Below are positions 1 to 7,062 of a DNA stretch of 9,286 bases, piece by piece. The stretch comes from Myxococcota bacterium. Lineage in GTDB: Bacteria > Myxococcota_A > Polyangia > HGW-17. Location of the stretch: positions 1 to 9,286 of the forward strand of contig JAHJLU010000326.1 of assembly GCA_018821745.1 (NCBI GenBank), read 5' to 3'. A program made the position numbers and the translations under genes. The notes beneath the pieces are model-generated. The model was given only the letters and a program-made list of their open reading frames with translations. It was not told the origin of the DNA and made no database searches. Positions within the stretch are counted from its first letter, which is position 1, and the number at the start of each line of letters is the position of its first letter.

Positions 1-873
1 AATATCAACCTGGTGGACAAGCTGCTGACCCCTGTGAACCGTACTTCCGAGTCCAGCTCCTCCTCAATGGGCTCCATCAGGTGGTTGTCCGATATGCGCC
101 TCGACTTGATTGTACAACTCACGGGGGATATTGAGGTCGATAATAACTTTGCCCAGACCAAGCTGGAAGGCGTGGCCAACGTCTCGGGGACTCTGGGGTC
201 GCCAACCATCGGCGGGGTTATCTCTCTCAACGGCGGGAGTTTCCGTATCCCCATGCTCAGGGGTACCTATGAGATCAAAGAGGGAATAGTGGATTTTGAC
301 CGCGCCAAGCAGGTCAAACACGTTAAGGACGAGCCCTATCTGGATGTTACCGGCGAGATGATTTTCACGGACCGGCTCCAGAACGAGCACATTATTACTT
401 TGAAGCTCCATGGTTTTATCTCCCAGCTCAAGCTCAGTTGGTCCTCCTCCACAGGGCTCTCCTCATCCCAGGTACTCATGCTGCTTATGCTCAACCGAAC
501 GCCCGACGAGATACGACGGGGTGAAACCGGCGGCATCCCCGATCTGGGTGGCGTCCTGGAGGGGCTGGTCCCCCTTAATCTGCAGCTGGGTATCAGTTCC
601 GAGGCGGTTAAAGTCTACGTAGACAAGAAGTTCATGAAGGAGCACCTGATCCTCAGGGGTAATGTGGAGGTAGGGTTCATGGGGCGACAGATGCAGGAGG
701 CCTTCCTCATCTTCCGACTCTCCGACAATGTGAGTGTTCAGGCCAAGGCACGCCGGAAGATCGCCGAGGAGGAGGCGGCGATCCGTGAAGACGAGGACGA
801 GCTCCAGGGGCGGGTGGAATTGAAGTACAAACTGAACCTCAAGGGTTCATGGAAGGACGTTTTGGGGCTCTGA
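1..873 (+). CDS. TamB-family protein, C-terminal part (translocation/assembly module, DUF490), 5' end outside the window
   Basis: The frame is open from base 1, so the gene begins upstream; a GTG at 13 is internal. About 290 codons are visible, ending in TGA. They match the C-terminal TamB domain: a beta-rich stretch with a repeated pattern of glycine, hydrophobic residue and asparagine (around LNGGSFRIP, window codons 75-83), a short 'VDFDRAKQ' strand, and the 'GLSSSQVLMLLMLNR' segment typical of this domain. The C-terminus carries a charged, alanine/glutamate-rich stretch (AEEEAAIREDEDE) before a last beta strand. TamB-family proteins span the periplasm as an inner-membrane-anchored beta-taco and help move phospholipids and/or assemble outer-membrane proteins. 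Family membership is seen in the sequence; the role is inferred from the family. A partner BamA/TamA gene would be expected upstream but is not visible. Confidence 0.85.
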   Translation, partial: NINLVDKLLTPVNRTSESSSSSMGSIRWLSDMRLDLIVQLTGDIEVDNNFAQTKLEGVANVSGTLGSPTIGGVISLNGGSFRIPMLRGTYEIKEGIVDFDRAKQVKHVKDEPYLDVTGEMIFTDRLQNEHIITLKLHGFISQLKLSWSSSTGLSSSQVLMLLMLNRTPDEIRRGETGGIPDLGGVLEGLVPLNLQLGISSEAVKVYVDKKFMKEHLILRGNVEVGFMGRQMQEAFLIFRLSDNVSVQAKARRKIAEEEAAIREDEDELQGRVELKYKLNLKGSWKDVLGL

Positions 874-896
874 GGCCATAGCTCTTCCCTTTGGCG

Positions 897-923
897 GGCG
901 GCTCCCGAGTGCCGCCGGGTTTT
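897..923 (+). terminator. candidate intrinsic terminator after the TamB-like gene
   Basis: A 6-bp all-GC stem, GGCGGC (897-902) with GCCGCC (911-916), has an 8-base loop and is followed by GGG and a run of four T. It sits 24 bases after the TGA of the TamB-like gene and before the promoter-like boxes of the next gene. The T-run is short and not directly adjacent to the stem, so termination may be weak. Confidence 0.45.
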
Positions 924-933
924 GGGAAAATCC

Positions 934-961
934 TTTGCACTACAGGAAAATAGGGTATAAG
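934..961 (+). promoter_or_regulatory. sigma70-like promoter for the MATE transporter
   Basis: TTTGCA (934-939, 4/6 to the -35 consensus) and TATAAG (956-961, 5/6 to the -10 consensus) are separated by 16 bases. Transcription would begin near 968, just ahead of the ribosome binding site GGAGGG (974-979 region) and the ATG at 981, giving a very short leader. No operator-like repeat is evident around it. Confidence 0.45.
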
Positions 962-980
962 GGAGCCGACCGGAGGGATC

Positions 981-2357
981 ATGCACGACAGCCGTTCGTT
1001 TCTTGGCGAGGAACCGGTAGGGAAGCTGCTGCTTAAATTAACGGTGCCGGCCACCATGGGAATGCTCGTGGGGGCGCTGTACAATCTCGTAGATACTATT
1101 TTTGTGGGACGGGCCGTGGGCCCCATGGGGATTGGTGCAATCTCCATCGTCTTCCCCTTCATGGGGATCGTAATGGCCTGCGCCCAGACCGTGGGGATGG
1201 GTGGTGCCTCCATAATCTCCCGGGCGATGGGGAAGGGAGATCTGGCGCTGGCGGAGCGGACTCTCGGGAACCTGCTGGGCGTACTCCTCCTGTTTGCGAC
1301 TCTCCTTTTTGTGGTTGGGCAGGTATTTCTGGAGCCCATCCTCAAGCTCTTTGGCGCCACCAGGACCATGCTTCCCCTCTCCTTTGACTACATGCGCATT
1401 GTCCTCTTCGGCAACTTCTTTTTTACCTTCACTATGGCGCTGAATAATATTCTTAGGGCCGAGGGGAAGGCGAAGGAGTCCATGTTTGTCATGATAACGG
1501 GCGCCGGGCTCAATATCATCCTGGACCCCATCTTTATCTTCGGGCTCAACATGGGTATCAGAGGCGCGGCTCTCGCTACGGCCATCGCCCAGGTGGTGGC
1601 CTTTTTGTTCCTCATGTCCCTCTATCTGAGGGGGAAGACAACCCTGAAAATCCGCGTAACCAACCTTGCACCGGTCTGGAAGATCCTGCGCGAGGTGTTT
1701 GCCGTGGGGGCGTCGGTTTTTGTCCGCCAGATGGCAGGGTCCCTCATGACCATCATCATCAACAACCTCCTCAAACACTATGGGGGCGATATTTACATCT
1801 CCATTTTCGGTGTCTTCCACCGACTCCTTATGTTTCTGTTTATGCCCATGTTTGGCATCATGCAGGGCCTTCAGCCCATTGTGGGGTTCAACTATGGCGC
1901 AAAAAAGCCTGCCCGGATCAGAGCCGTGGTGCGCCTGGCCGCCATCTGGGCCACGGCGATCTGCCTGGTGGGGACCGCCGTACTGCTTTTGTTTTCTGAG
2001 CAGCTCATCGGGCTCTTCAATACTGACCCGGTGCTTATCAGGGAAGGGAGCCGCATCATCAGGATAACCGTCCTGGGCATCCCCCTGGTGGGCGTGAATA
2101 TTGTGGCCACAACCATGGTTCTTGCCTTTGGCAAAGCGCTCCCCTCGCTGATTATGTCCATGTCCCGACAGGTGCTTTTTCTGATGCCGCTGGTCTTGCT
2201 GCTGCCCTTGAAGATGGGCCTCAACGGCATCTGGATTGCTTTTCCCCTGGCGGATCTGGCTGCGTTCTTTCTGATCATGGCCCTGGCGGCCCGGGAATTC
2301 AAAAGCCTCAAGCGGCTGGATTCCCTCAGTCGGGTACTGCCAGTGGAACCGTCATAA
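981..2357 (+). CDS. MATE-family multi-antimicrobial/toxin efflux transporter (MepA/DinF-like)
   Basis: This encodes 458 residues, the usual MATE length, with roughly twelve hydrophobic segments in two homologous halves. Family signatures in the N-half are the first helix with 'LVDTIFVG' (36-43), 'GGASIISRAMGKGD' (74-87), 'ILRAEGK' (157-163) and 'NIILDPIFIF' (178-187). In the C-half 'GLQPIVGFNYGAKK' is the equivalent of the N-half GxG region. MATE proteins are inner-membrane Na+ or H+ antiporters that export cationic drugs and metabolites; the substrate here cannot be predicted. The ATG at 981 is preceded by a strong GGAGGG, so the start is well supported. The gene appears to be a single transcription unit with its own promoter. 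Its last 32 bases, including TAA, overlap the 3' end of purF on the opposite strand, and no separate terminator is visible. Confidence 0.93.
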   Translation: MHDSRSFLGEEPVGKLLLKLTVPATMGMLVGALYNLVDTIFVGRAVGPMGIGAISIVFPFMGIVMACAQTVGMGGASIISRAMGKGDLALAERTLGNLLGVLLLFATLLFVVGQVFLEPILKLFGATRTMLPLSFDYMRIVLFGNFFFTFTMALNNILRAEGKAKESMFVMITGAGLNIILDPIFIFGLNMGIRGAALATAIAQVVAFLFLMSLYLRGKTTLKIRVTNLAPVWKILREVFAVGASVFVRQMAGSLMTIIINNLLKHYGGDIYISIFGVFHRLLMFLFMPMFGIMQGLQPIVGFNYGAKKPARIRAVVRLAAIWATAICLVGTAVLLLFSEQLIGLFNTDPVLIREGSRIIRITVLGIPLVGVNIVATTMVLAFGKALPSLIMSMSRQVLFLMPLVLLLPLKMGLNGIWIAFPLADLAAFFLIMALAAREFKSLKRLDSLSRVLPVEPS

Positions 2358-3726
2358 GGGGATTCTCCGGGTAGTTCCCGTCGAAACAAGCGGTACAGAA
2401 TCTTTCCTTAGGGTTTTCGCAGTTCACACTGCGTAAAAGCCCCTCTCGGGAGATGTACCCAAGGGTATCACACATGACAAAACGGGCGGTCTCTTCCACA
2501 GACTTTGACGAGGCGATCAGTTCTTCACGGGTTGGCGTGTCGATTCCATAAAAACAGCTGTGGGTAACCGGTGGGGCGCCGATGCGCAGGTGGATCTCCC
2601 GGGCTCCCGCGCCCCGGATCATTTCCATGATTTTTCTGGAGGTAGTCCCCCTGACCAGGGAATCATCCACTACCACCACGGATTTTCCCCGCAGAATATC
2701 AGCTACGGGGGAGAGCTTGAGTTTGACCCCGAAGGAGCGTATGGACTGACTGGGTTCAATGAAGGTTCTCCCCACATAGTGGCTCCTGATGAGGCCCATG
2801 GCAAAGGGAATACCAGACTGCTCCGAGAAGCCGATGGCGGTGGCAATACCGCTGTCGGGAACGGGGATGACTACGTCCCCTTGGACGGGATGCTCCTGTG
2901 CCAGGATACGACCGCTTCTGACACGGGTCTCGTAGACACTGAATCCAAACATATTGGAGTCGGGCCTGGCGAAATAGACATGCTCAAAGATACACTGGGA
3001 GCATTTTTTTGCGTCGTCAGCAGAGGACATTCCCCGGTTGCTGAAGGGGAAGAGGCTCTTCGTCCCCTTGTCTGTAACAATAATGACTTCTCCGGGCTAC
3101 ACGGGGCGGATAAAACGTGCGCCGATCAAAGAGAAGGCGCAGGTCTCTGAAGAGAAGACCGGTGCCCCGTCCAGTTCACCCATGACCAGCGGTCTGTACC
3201 CGAAGGGATCCCTGGCCGCCACCATGCCTGTGGCCCCGAGGAACAGGATGGAGTAGGCCCCTTTGACCCGAGAGAGGGCATCAATTACGCGCTCTTCCAA
3301 GGTTTTTTTCCGGGATCGGGCCATGAGATGGATGAGGATCTCCGTATCGGAGGTTGACTGGAAGATTGCCCCCATCTCTTCAAGGGCCGTGCGCCACTCG
3401 TTGGACTGAAGCAGGTTTCCGTTGTGTGCCACTGCCAGATCGCCGTGACGGTAATTGACGGTGAGGGGCTGTGCGTTCCGAAGAAAGCTCCCGCCTGACG
3501 TTGAGTAGCGGATATGCCCGATGGCCCTGTCACCGGAGAGCGCCTCAATCGCTTCCCGGTTGAATCCCTCGGAGACAATCCCCTGGCGACGTATTGCGGT
3601 GAGGGATTTATCACGGAAGGATGCGATCCCGGCAGCCTCCTGGCCACGGTGCTGGAGCGAAGAGAGCCCGAGATAGGTAAGGTTTGCTGCTTCCTGATGC
3701 CCAAAAATTCCAAATACTCCGCACAT
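2326..3726 (-). pseudogene. purF: amidophosphoribosyltransferase, interrupted by one in-frame TAG (codon 210)
   Basis: PurF converts PRPP and glutamine to phosphoribosylamine, the first committed step of purine synthesis. The frame from ATG (3726) to TGA (2328-2326) has 466 codons, close to Bacillus-type PurF (about 476). The glutaminase half (3726-3100) has the nucleophile Cys2 right after Met (no propeptide), HRGQE (26-30), 'GHIRYSTSGGS' (70-80) and 'HNGNL' (101-105). Codon 210 is TAG. The same frame resumes at once with PGEVII and runs to the end with the PRPP loop VVVVDDSLVRGTTS (350-363), 'CIFEHVYFARPDS' and cysteines near 245, 391, 444 and 447 that fit the [4Fe-4S] ligands of the B. subtilis type. 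Nothing else is damaged. The first ATG after the TAG is at 3030 (codon 233), with GGGGA directly abutting it, a poor initiation context. Expressed halves would be 3726-3097 (209 aa) and 3030-2326 (234 aa). The gene follows purC by 17 bases. Possible explanations are a true nonsense mutation, a sequence error or readthrough. Confidence 0.9.
3097..3099 (-). other. in-frame amber codon within purF
   Basis: On the minus strand the codons read ATC CGC CCC GTG TAG CCC GGA GAA GTC. PurF homologues commonly have Glu or Gln between this Val and the Pro-Gly-Glu, so a single change from GAG or CAG would produce the TAG. It lies about 20 codons before the junction between the glutaminase and phosphoribosyltransferase domains. 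Confidence 0.9.
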
Positions 3727-3743
3727 GAAATGTACCCGGTTCC

Positions 3744-4709
3744 TTACTGGTAGGTGGATAGTTCTGTGAGCAGGGTCTCCTTCACGTCTCTCTCGTCGGG
3801 GGAGAAGGGGGAGCCCATGAGGAGTTCATACAGCGCCATATAACGCCTGGATGCCTCAACTCTGACGCTGTCAGGGAGGGGAGGTGGTTGACCATCACCA
3901 TGATAATCTACGCTTTTCATATAGTTGCGTACGTAGTCCTTGTCGAGGCCCCTGGGGGATTTTCCCGCAGAGACCAGTGCCTCATAATCATCGGCGAACC
4001 AGTACCTGGAGGAGTCCGGTGTGTGGATTTCGTCAATAAGATGAAGGGTTCCCAGGGAATCGAGGCCGAACTCATATTTGGTGTCGGCCAGTATGAGGCC
4101 CTGCCGGGCGGCTCTTTGGGACCCGAGCGCGAAGAGCTTCAAGGCTGCACTGCACACTTCGTCGTAAACCTTCCGGGGGACGAGTCCCCGCGAGATTATC
4201 TCTTCTCGGCTGATGAGCTCATCGTGGGCTCCCACTTCTCCCTTTGTCGTGGGTGTCACCAGCGGTTCGGGAAGCGGCCTGTCTTTTTGGAGCCCTTCCG
4301 GGAGCAGGTGGCCGCAGTAGGACCGCTCATCGCGACTGTAGGCTGTGTAGATGGAGGTGGAGGAGTTGCCCGTGAGGTAGCCCCGGACAATAATTTCCAC
4401 GGGCAGTGGTGTGAGCCTCTTTGCCAGGGTCGCGCACCCGTGGGGAAGGGAGATCATGTGGTGGGGAAGGATATGTTCCACCTGTTCCATCCACCAGGCG
4501 GCTATGGAGTTCAGGATCTGCCCCTTGAAGGGGACCGTGCCGACGACACGGTCGAAGACGCTCACCCGGTCGGAGACAACGAAGAGGAGTTTGTCATCAC
4601 CGACCGCAAAGATGTCCCGCACTTTTCCCCGTGAGGTGAGGGGCCAGAGGGGACCGAGATCCGTGTAGACAGTATCTTTTTCTAACTGCTTCTCAATGAG
4701 ATGCTCCAT
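3744..4709 (-). CDS. purC: phosphoribosylaminoimidazole-succinocarboxamide (SAICAR) synthase
   Basis: PurC condenses CAIR with aspartate using ATP to form SAICAR in the cytosol, step eight of IMP synthesis. The 321-residue length matches the longer, yeast Ade1-like class rather than the ~240-residue Bacillus/E. coli class. Visible motifs are the nucleotide-binding 'GKVRDIF' (28-34), 'VVSDRVSVFDRV' (44-55), 'LPVEIIVRGYLTGNS' in mid-protein, 'LILADTKYEFGLD', and 'DEIHTPDSSRYWFAD' near the C-terminus. The start is placed at the ATG at 4709: it is preceded by AAAGGA at good spacing, and the N-terminus MEHLIEKQ fits the family. The frame stays open 36 codons upstream, but that extension lies inside purB. 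The gene begins 10 bases after the purB stop and is followed 17 bases later by purF, so the three are probably co-transcribed. It ends in TAA and looks intact. Confidence 0.95.
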   Translation of the reverse strand: MEHLIEKQLEKDTVYTDLGPLWPLTSRGKVRDIFAVGDDKLLFVVSDRVSVFDRVVGTVPFKGQILNSIAAWWMEQVEHILPHHMISLPHGCATLAKRLTPLPVEIIVRGYLTGNSSTSIYTAYSRDERSYCGHLLPEGLQKDRPLPEPLVTPTTKGEVGAHDELISREEIISRGLVPRKVYDEVCSAALKLFALGSQRAARQGLILADTKYEFGLDSLGTLHLIDEIHTPDSSRYWFADDYEALVSAGKSPRGLDKDYVRNYMKSVDYHGDGQPPPLPDSVRVEASRRYMALYELLMGSPFSPDERDVKETLLTELSTYQ

Positions 4710-4719
4710 GGGAATCCTT

Positions 4720-6015
4720 TCACGTATTGAGCGCGCGCTCGATGATTTGATCCACGTGACGCAGGTGGTGTTCCACATCCATAGCCGTGGCAATCTCCTG
4801 CGGCGTGAGTTTTTCACGGATGAGGGGATCTTCTGTCAGGAGCTGGAAAAAAGTATCACTGCCGGATCGTGAGGCCATGGCACATCGCTGGACAGCCTCA
4901 TAGGCTTTCTGCCTGGGGACCCCTTTTCTAATGACTTCCAGGAGAACTGATTCAGAGAGGACCAGCCCCCCGGTGAGATGGATGTGCTCTTCCATTCGAT
5001 CTTCAAACACATCAAGTCCTGAGATTACTGTTGTCATTCGACGCAGCATGAACTGGGTCAGTGAGGTCGCATCGGGGGCGATTACCCGCTCCACGGAAGA
5101 GTGGCTGATGTCTCTTTCGTGCCACAGAGCCATGTTCTCCAGCGCCGGGGCCACATAGCCCCTCACGGTCCGGGCCAATCCCGTGATGTTCTCGCACAGA
5201 ATAGGATTCCTCTTGTGAGGCATGGCGGAGGAGCCCTTCTGACCCTTTCCGAATGGCTCCGCTGCCTCATTGACCTCTGTCCGCTGCCAATGCCTGATGG
5301 TAATGGCCATTTTCTCGATTGTTCCTGCGGTAATGGCCAGGGCGGTAAAATACTCCGCGTGTCTGTCGCGCTGGACAACCTGCGTGGCCACTACTTCGGG
5401 AGTGAGTCCCAGTTGTTCGAGCGCCCGGGCTTCTATTTCCGGGGAGAGATTTCCATAGTTTCCCACAGCGCCTGCGATTTTCCCCACGGAGATAATTTTT
5501 TTAGCCTGGGCAAGGCGTGTAATATTTCGGCGCATCTCGGCATACCACAGTGCAAAGGTGAGCCCCAGACTCGTGGGCTCCGCGTGAATCCCGTGGGTTC
5601 TGCCAATCATGGCTGTTTTCCGGTGCTTGAGTGTCATTTCTCTGAGCGCCGAGGAGAGATTCTCGGCTTCCTGCAGAATGAGGGACATGGCATCGGTCAA
5701 CAGGATCGCGAAGCTTGAATCCAGGATATCGGAGGAGGTGAGCCCCAGATGGAGCCAGCGTGCGGGCTCTCCTGCCTGCTCCTCCACGTGAGTGAGGAAG
5801 GCGATAACGTCGTGCCGGGTGATGGCCTCTATTTCGTCAATGCGACGGGGATCGATGGTCACCAGCGGTGCTACCGAATCGGCGGTTCCCACGGGCACGA
5901 TCCCTCGCTCCTCCATGGCCCGGCAGGCTGCCAGTTCAACACGGAGCCACTGGTCGTAACGATTTTTAGGTGCCCATATTCGTTCCATTTCAGGGGTGAG
6001 ATAGCGTTCGAGCAT
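4720..6015 (-). CDS. purB: adenylosuccinate lyase
   Basis: PurB cleaves SAICAR to AICAR and adenylosuccinate to AMP, each time releasing fumarate. The 431-residue protein has the length and layout of the Bacillus-type enzyme. 'TRHDV' (67-71) includes His68, 'TSSD' (93-96) lies in a substrate loop, 'GRTHGIHAEPT' (138-148) includes the likely general acid His141, and the fumarase/lyase signature SSAMPHKRNP (262-271) carries the flexible-loop catalytic serine. The start is set at the ATG at 6015, preceded by CGGAG with seven bases of spacing. The frame is open for 79 more codons upstream, but that extension (cysteine- and proline-rich) shows no similarity to the family and covers the promoter region. 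It is the first gene of the purB-purC-purF operon. It ends in TGA ten bases before purC. Confidence 0.96.
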   Translation of the reverse strand: MLERYLTPEMERIWAPKNRYDQWLRVELAACRAMEERGIVPVGTADSVAPLVTIDPRRIDEIEAITRHDVIAFLTHVEEQAGEPARWLHLGLTSSDILDSSFAILLTDAMSLILQEAENLSSALREMTLKHRKTAMIGRTHGIHAEPTSLGLTFALWYAEMRRNITRLAQAKKIISVGKIAGAVGNYGNLSPEIEARALEQLGLTPEVVATQVVQRDRHAEYFTALAITAGTIEKMAITIRHWQRTEVNEAAEPFGKGQKGSSAMPHKRNPILCENITGLARTVRGYVAPALENMALWHERDISHSSVERVIAPDATSLTQFMLRRMTTVISGLDVFEDRMEEHIHLTGGLVLSESVLLEVIRKGVPRQKAYEAVQRCAMASRSGSDTFFQLLTEDPLIREKLTPQEIATAMDVEHHLRHVDQIIERALNT

Positions 6016-6030
6016 GACAATCTCCGTAGG

Positions 6031-6044
6031 CCCGGATCCCCGGG
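6031..6044 (-). promoter_or_regulatory. small GC hairpin in the purB leader
   Basis: CCCGG (6031-6035) and CCGGG (6040-6044) form a 5-bp stem with a 4-base loop, ending a few bases upstream of the purB Shine-Dalgarno. It could modulate initiation, but it has no adjoining T-run and matches no riboswitch I recognise. Confidence 0.25.
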
Positions 6045-6080
6045 TTGAATGAGAGTGAGCGTGTGTCCCGACTTGCGGGC

Positions 6081-6109
6081 AATATACTGGATTTGGTCCG
6101 GTGCGCAAA
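6081..6109 (-). promoter_or_regulatory. candidate sigma70-like promoter of the purB-purC-purF operon
   Basis: Read on the minus strand, TTTGCG (6109-6104) and TATATT (6086-6081, 5/6 to the -10 consensus) are separated by exactly 17 bases. Transcription would start near 6074, leaving a leader of about 60 bases before purB. The -35 match is poor (3/6), so this is tentative. Confidence 0.35.
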
Positions 6110-6120
6110 GGAAAAGGCCC

Positions 6121-6156
6121 CAGGATGTGAAAAAGATTTTTCCACATCGGGTCCTG
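6121..6156. repeat. long inverted repeat upstream of purB
   Basis: GATGTGAAAAA (6124-6134) is complementary to TTTTTCCACATC (6137-6148) apart from one extra C. The stem is extended outward by CAGGA/TCCTG, with an asymmetric GGG bulge. It lies just upstream of the candidate purB promoter, in the 284-bp region between the divergent purB and STAS-like genes. It is AT-rich at the tip and so not a typical terminator; it may be an operator or a cruciform. No function is assigned. Confidence 0.4.
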
Positions 6157-6222
6157 CCTCCATACCGGTGACTGAATACAACAAAAAGGAGTGCATTTGC
6201 CTAATTCCCCTGTTATGTTGGA

Positions 6223-6249
6223 AAGCGGGTAACCCACACTTGCCCGCTT
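6223..6249. repeat. 7-bp inverted repeat with 13-base loop, upstream of the STAS-like gene
   Basis: AAGCGGG (6223-6229) and CCCGCTT (6243-6249) are perfect complements, and the loop contains a competing GGGTAACCC pairing. It lies 51 bases ahead of the STAS-like start and could be a protein-binding site or a leader hairpin. There is no adjacent T-run in the plus direction. Confidence 0.35.
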
Positions 6250-6270
6250 CACAATGATACATTCTTTTTG

Positions 6271-6280
6271 TTAGCGCTAA
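6271..6280. promoter_or_regulatory. perfect 10-bp palindrome TTAGCGCTAA, possible operator
   Basis: TTAGCGCTAA, preceded by TG, resembles the core of LacI/GalR-type operators (TGTTAGCGCTAACA), but the right arm diverges after the ten bases. It sits 20 bases before the ATG of the STAS-like gene, a position suited to repression. No LacI-family regulator is visible nearby. Confidence 0.3.
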
Positions 6281-6299
6281 TTGCTGTTTGGGAGTGACC

Positions 6300-6704
6300 A
6301 TGGAACTGGTACCGCAATCCTTTAACAATACCCTTTACTGTGCCTGGCCCCGGGGTGAGCTTACCCTGGAAAAGATAATTTTTATTATTACATCAATCAG
6401 CACACTGGAAAAGTCGTCGGGACGTCCCTTCGACCGCTTTATCGACCTTTCCCGGGTGACGGCCATCACCGCCACCGAGGAATCCATGGCGCCCGTAACG
6501 GAGCGTCGAAAAGATGAAATCGTGAGGTTGCCCGAGGTTCATGTGAGAATAGCGCTTTTTGCTTCGAATCCGGTTAATTACTCGTTGGCCCGTATTTATG
6601 AGCGGATGATGTCTTCTCCCGGAGTGCTGGTCATGGTCTTCAGCCGAAGAGAGGACGCCGCCCACTGGCTGGAGGTCAGCCCGGAGCAAATATCCCCCCC
6701 TTGA
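6300..6704 (+). CDS. small cytosolic STAS/SpoIIAA-like protein of unknown role
   Basis: This encodes 134 residues with no signal peptide or membrane segment. The pattern is an N-terminal strand pair ending in 'GELTLEKI' (19-26), a helix, 'FDRFIDLSRVTAIT' (44-57), a helix, 'VRIALFASNPVNYSLARIYERM' (82-103, the strand and helix of the core) and a final 'GVLVMVFSRREDAAHWL' (108-124). This order resembles small stand-alone STAS/SpoIIAA-like domains found in many bacteria; I recognise the fold type rather than a specific gene. I chose the ATG at 6300 because GGGAG precedes it by five bases; a TTG at 6288 in the same frame overlaps that site and is less likely. It ends in TGA. It is divergent from purB and separated by 396 bases from the sigma gene. 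A regulatory link to the sigma/anti-sigma module is only a guess. Confidence 0.7.
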   Translation: MELVPQSFNNTLYCAWPRGELTLEKIIFIITSISTLEKSSGRPFDRFIDLSRVTAITATEESMAPVTERRKDEIVRLPEVHVRIALFASNPVNYSLARIYERMMSSPGVLVMVFSRREDAAHWLEVSPEQISPP

Positions 6705-6755
6705 AAAACACTCCCCGGGCTGGTTGAGAACCTGACTCGCTTATGATCTGTGGCG

Positions 6756-6786
6756 TTGTTTTTCGCAACAACCGAAATGATACAAT
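6756..6786 (+). promoter_or_regulatory. possible distal extended -10 promoter of the sigma operon
   Basis: TGATACAAT (6778-6786) combines an extended -10 TG with TACAAT, a 5/6 match. A weak TTGTTT (6756-6761) lies 19 bases upstream. If used, transcription would start near 6793 and give a leader of about 300 bases that begins with the CTGTTG/CAACAG hairpin. Confidence 0.3.
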
Positions 6787-6789
6787 GGG

Positions 6790-6805
6790 CTGTTGACCCC
6801 AACAG
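6790..6805 (+). repeat. hairpin CTGTTG-ACCC-CAACAG
   Basis: A perfect 6-bp inverted repeat with a 4-base loop. A related hairpin, GTTGTT with AACAAC, lies at 6755-6772. Neither is followed by a T-run, so neither looks like a terminator of the STAS-like gene. Confidence 0.45.
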
Positions 6806-7030
6806 TTGAAGCAGTGTTTGCCATACGGGAGATCTCGACCGACCGGTACAGGGGGAAATTGCTTTAAAACCTGCTGGCTTTTTGGTAGGTTTCCAAATGA
6901 AAATTGAGGAAATCTCCCGAATTTTACTCTCCAGATGTCGGCGCTGGGGGCAATATTCAGGAAAATAGTGGAAAATTATTACTGTTATCATCGGGTTTTG
7001 ACGAATTTCATGGTGGCCGGACGGCGTCCG

Positions 7031-7062
7031 TGAAACTTTTTTACTTTTTATCACTGAGTCTC
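7031..7062 (+). promoter_or_regulatory. candidate ECF-type promoter of the sigma operon (autoregulation)
   Basis: TGAAACTTTT (7031-7040) resembles the AAC-containing -35 element of ECF promoters, and GAGTCTC (7056-7062) could be the -10 element, with a spacer of about 19 bases, slightly longer than usual. The pair lies 40-70 bases before the GTG of the sigma gene. A hairpin, CGGAC-GGC-GTCCG (7018-7030), abuts the -35 element. ECF factors commonly transcribe their own operon, so this is plausible but unproven. Confidence 0.35.

Noticed and set aside
1038..1820. Long minus-strand open frame (260 codons) inside the MATE gene
   Set aside because: The translation is histidine/glycine/aspartate-rich and low in protein-like pattern; the sense strand encodes a clear membrane transporter.
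3028..3096. purF as two deliberately separate genes (glutaminase and transferase)
   Set aside because: The 22 codons between the TAG and the next ATG still encode the expected PurF sequence (PGEVIIVTDKG...), and that ATG has no usable ribosome site, so this looks like an interruption rather than a designed split.
3888..4634. Plus-strand open frame (248 codons) opposite purC
   Set aside because: It is a shadow of the well-supported purC gene, with no motif or ribosome binding site of its own.
4710..4817. 36-codon upstream extension of purC
   Set aside because: It lies within the purB coding end, is arginine-rich, and does not fit the PurC N-terminus; the ATG at 4709 has a good ribosome binding site.
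6016..6252. 79-codon upstream extension of purB
   Set aside because: PurB of this class begins at MLERY; the extension covers leader hairpins and the candidate promoter, and the ATG at 6015 has CGGAG at good spacing.
6596..7054. Minus-strand open frame crossing the sigma leader and the STAS-like gene
   Set aside because: Its composition is unlike a folded protein, it overlaps a better-supported gene, and no start signal is visible.
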